This document shows positions 6,394-6,438 of a stretch of 6,438 nucleotides of DNA, piece by piece. The first letter of the stretch is position 1. Each line of letters opens with the position of its first letter. The position numbers and the translations under genes were made by a program. The notes under the pieces are model-generated. The model made no database searches, had not been told where the DNA came from, and saw only the letters and a program-made list of their open reading frames with translations. Origin of the DNA: Cytophagales bacterium (GTDB lineage Bacteria; Bacteroidota; Bacteroidia; Cytophagales; UBA9547); assembly GCA_025360395.1 (NCBI GenBank), contig JANYCH010000245.1, positions 1 through 6,438 of the forward strand, written 5' to 3'.

Positions 6394-6438
6394 AAAATTC
6401 ATCACTCATTACTCATCGTTCATAATTTATCATTCATA
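6394..6438. repeat. Second degenerate 7-base tandem array, consensus ATCATTC, reaching the right edge
   Basis: Units in register are AAAATTC, ATCACTC, ATTACTC, ATCGTTC, ATAATTT, ATCATTC and a cut ATA. Each full unit matches ATCATTC at 5 to 7 of 7 positions. It has the same period as the neighbouring array but a different consensus, and about 23 bases of non-repeat sequence separate them. It probably continues beyond the window. No gene or clear promoter is seen in it; GAATTTTG on the minus strand (6393-6400) is a 7 of 8 match to TAnnTTTG and could serve copA. Confidence 0.55.

Noticed and set aside
1..6438. Mobile element, CRISPR array, tRNA or rRNA gene
   Set aside because: No transposase or integrase, spaced direct repeats, cloverleaf or rRNA sequence was recognised; the window is filled with ordinary genes.

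Overview
The window looks like chromosomal DNA of a member of the Bacteroidota. The evidence is moderate A+T richness, start codons without clear Shine-Dalgarno sequences, TAnnTTTG boxes of the Bacteroidota -7 type ahead of several genes, and the protein types themselves, especially a short CxxC/HMA-AraC regulator that I recall as common in this phylum. I cannot name a genus from sequence alone.

Layout. Positions 1-1160 (minus) hold the N-terminal 386 codons of threonyl-tRNA synthetase (thrS); the gene runs off the left edge within the catalytic domain. Divergent from it lie a small YffB/ArsC-Spx-type protein (1251-1595, plus) and, 68 bases on, a 188-residue regulator (1664-2230, plus) made of an HMA-like metal-binding domain with a CPRC motif joined to an AraC-type helix-turn-helix domain. 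A predicted secreted HEXXH protein (2235-2873, minus) converges on it with a 4-base gap. A 126-base divergent intergenic region follows, with a -7-like box for each direction. Next is a membrane-anchored metallo-beta-lactamase-fold hydrolase of the NAPE-PLD/RomA type (3000-4118, plus). It converges with an 8-base gap on a complete Cu(I)-exporting P-type ATPase, copA (4127-6331, minus). The 107 bases at the right edge, upstream of copA, contain two different degenerate 7-base-period repeat arrays.

How the genes may work together. The only clear functional theme is copper: CopA carries an N-terminal HMA domain with a CASC motif, and the regulator carries its own HMA-like domain with CPRC. A reasonable inference is that the regulator senses Cu(I), or another soft metal, directly and controls copA, although two apparently unrelated genes lie between them and nothing in the window proves the link. 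thrS, the YffB-like gene, the HEXXH protein and the MBL hydrolase look like separate functions. Nothing here is clearly a mobile element, CRISPR array or RNA gene. The most interesting items are the HMA-AraC regulator and the heptamer arrays abutting the copA start codon.
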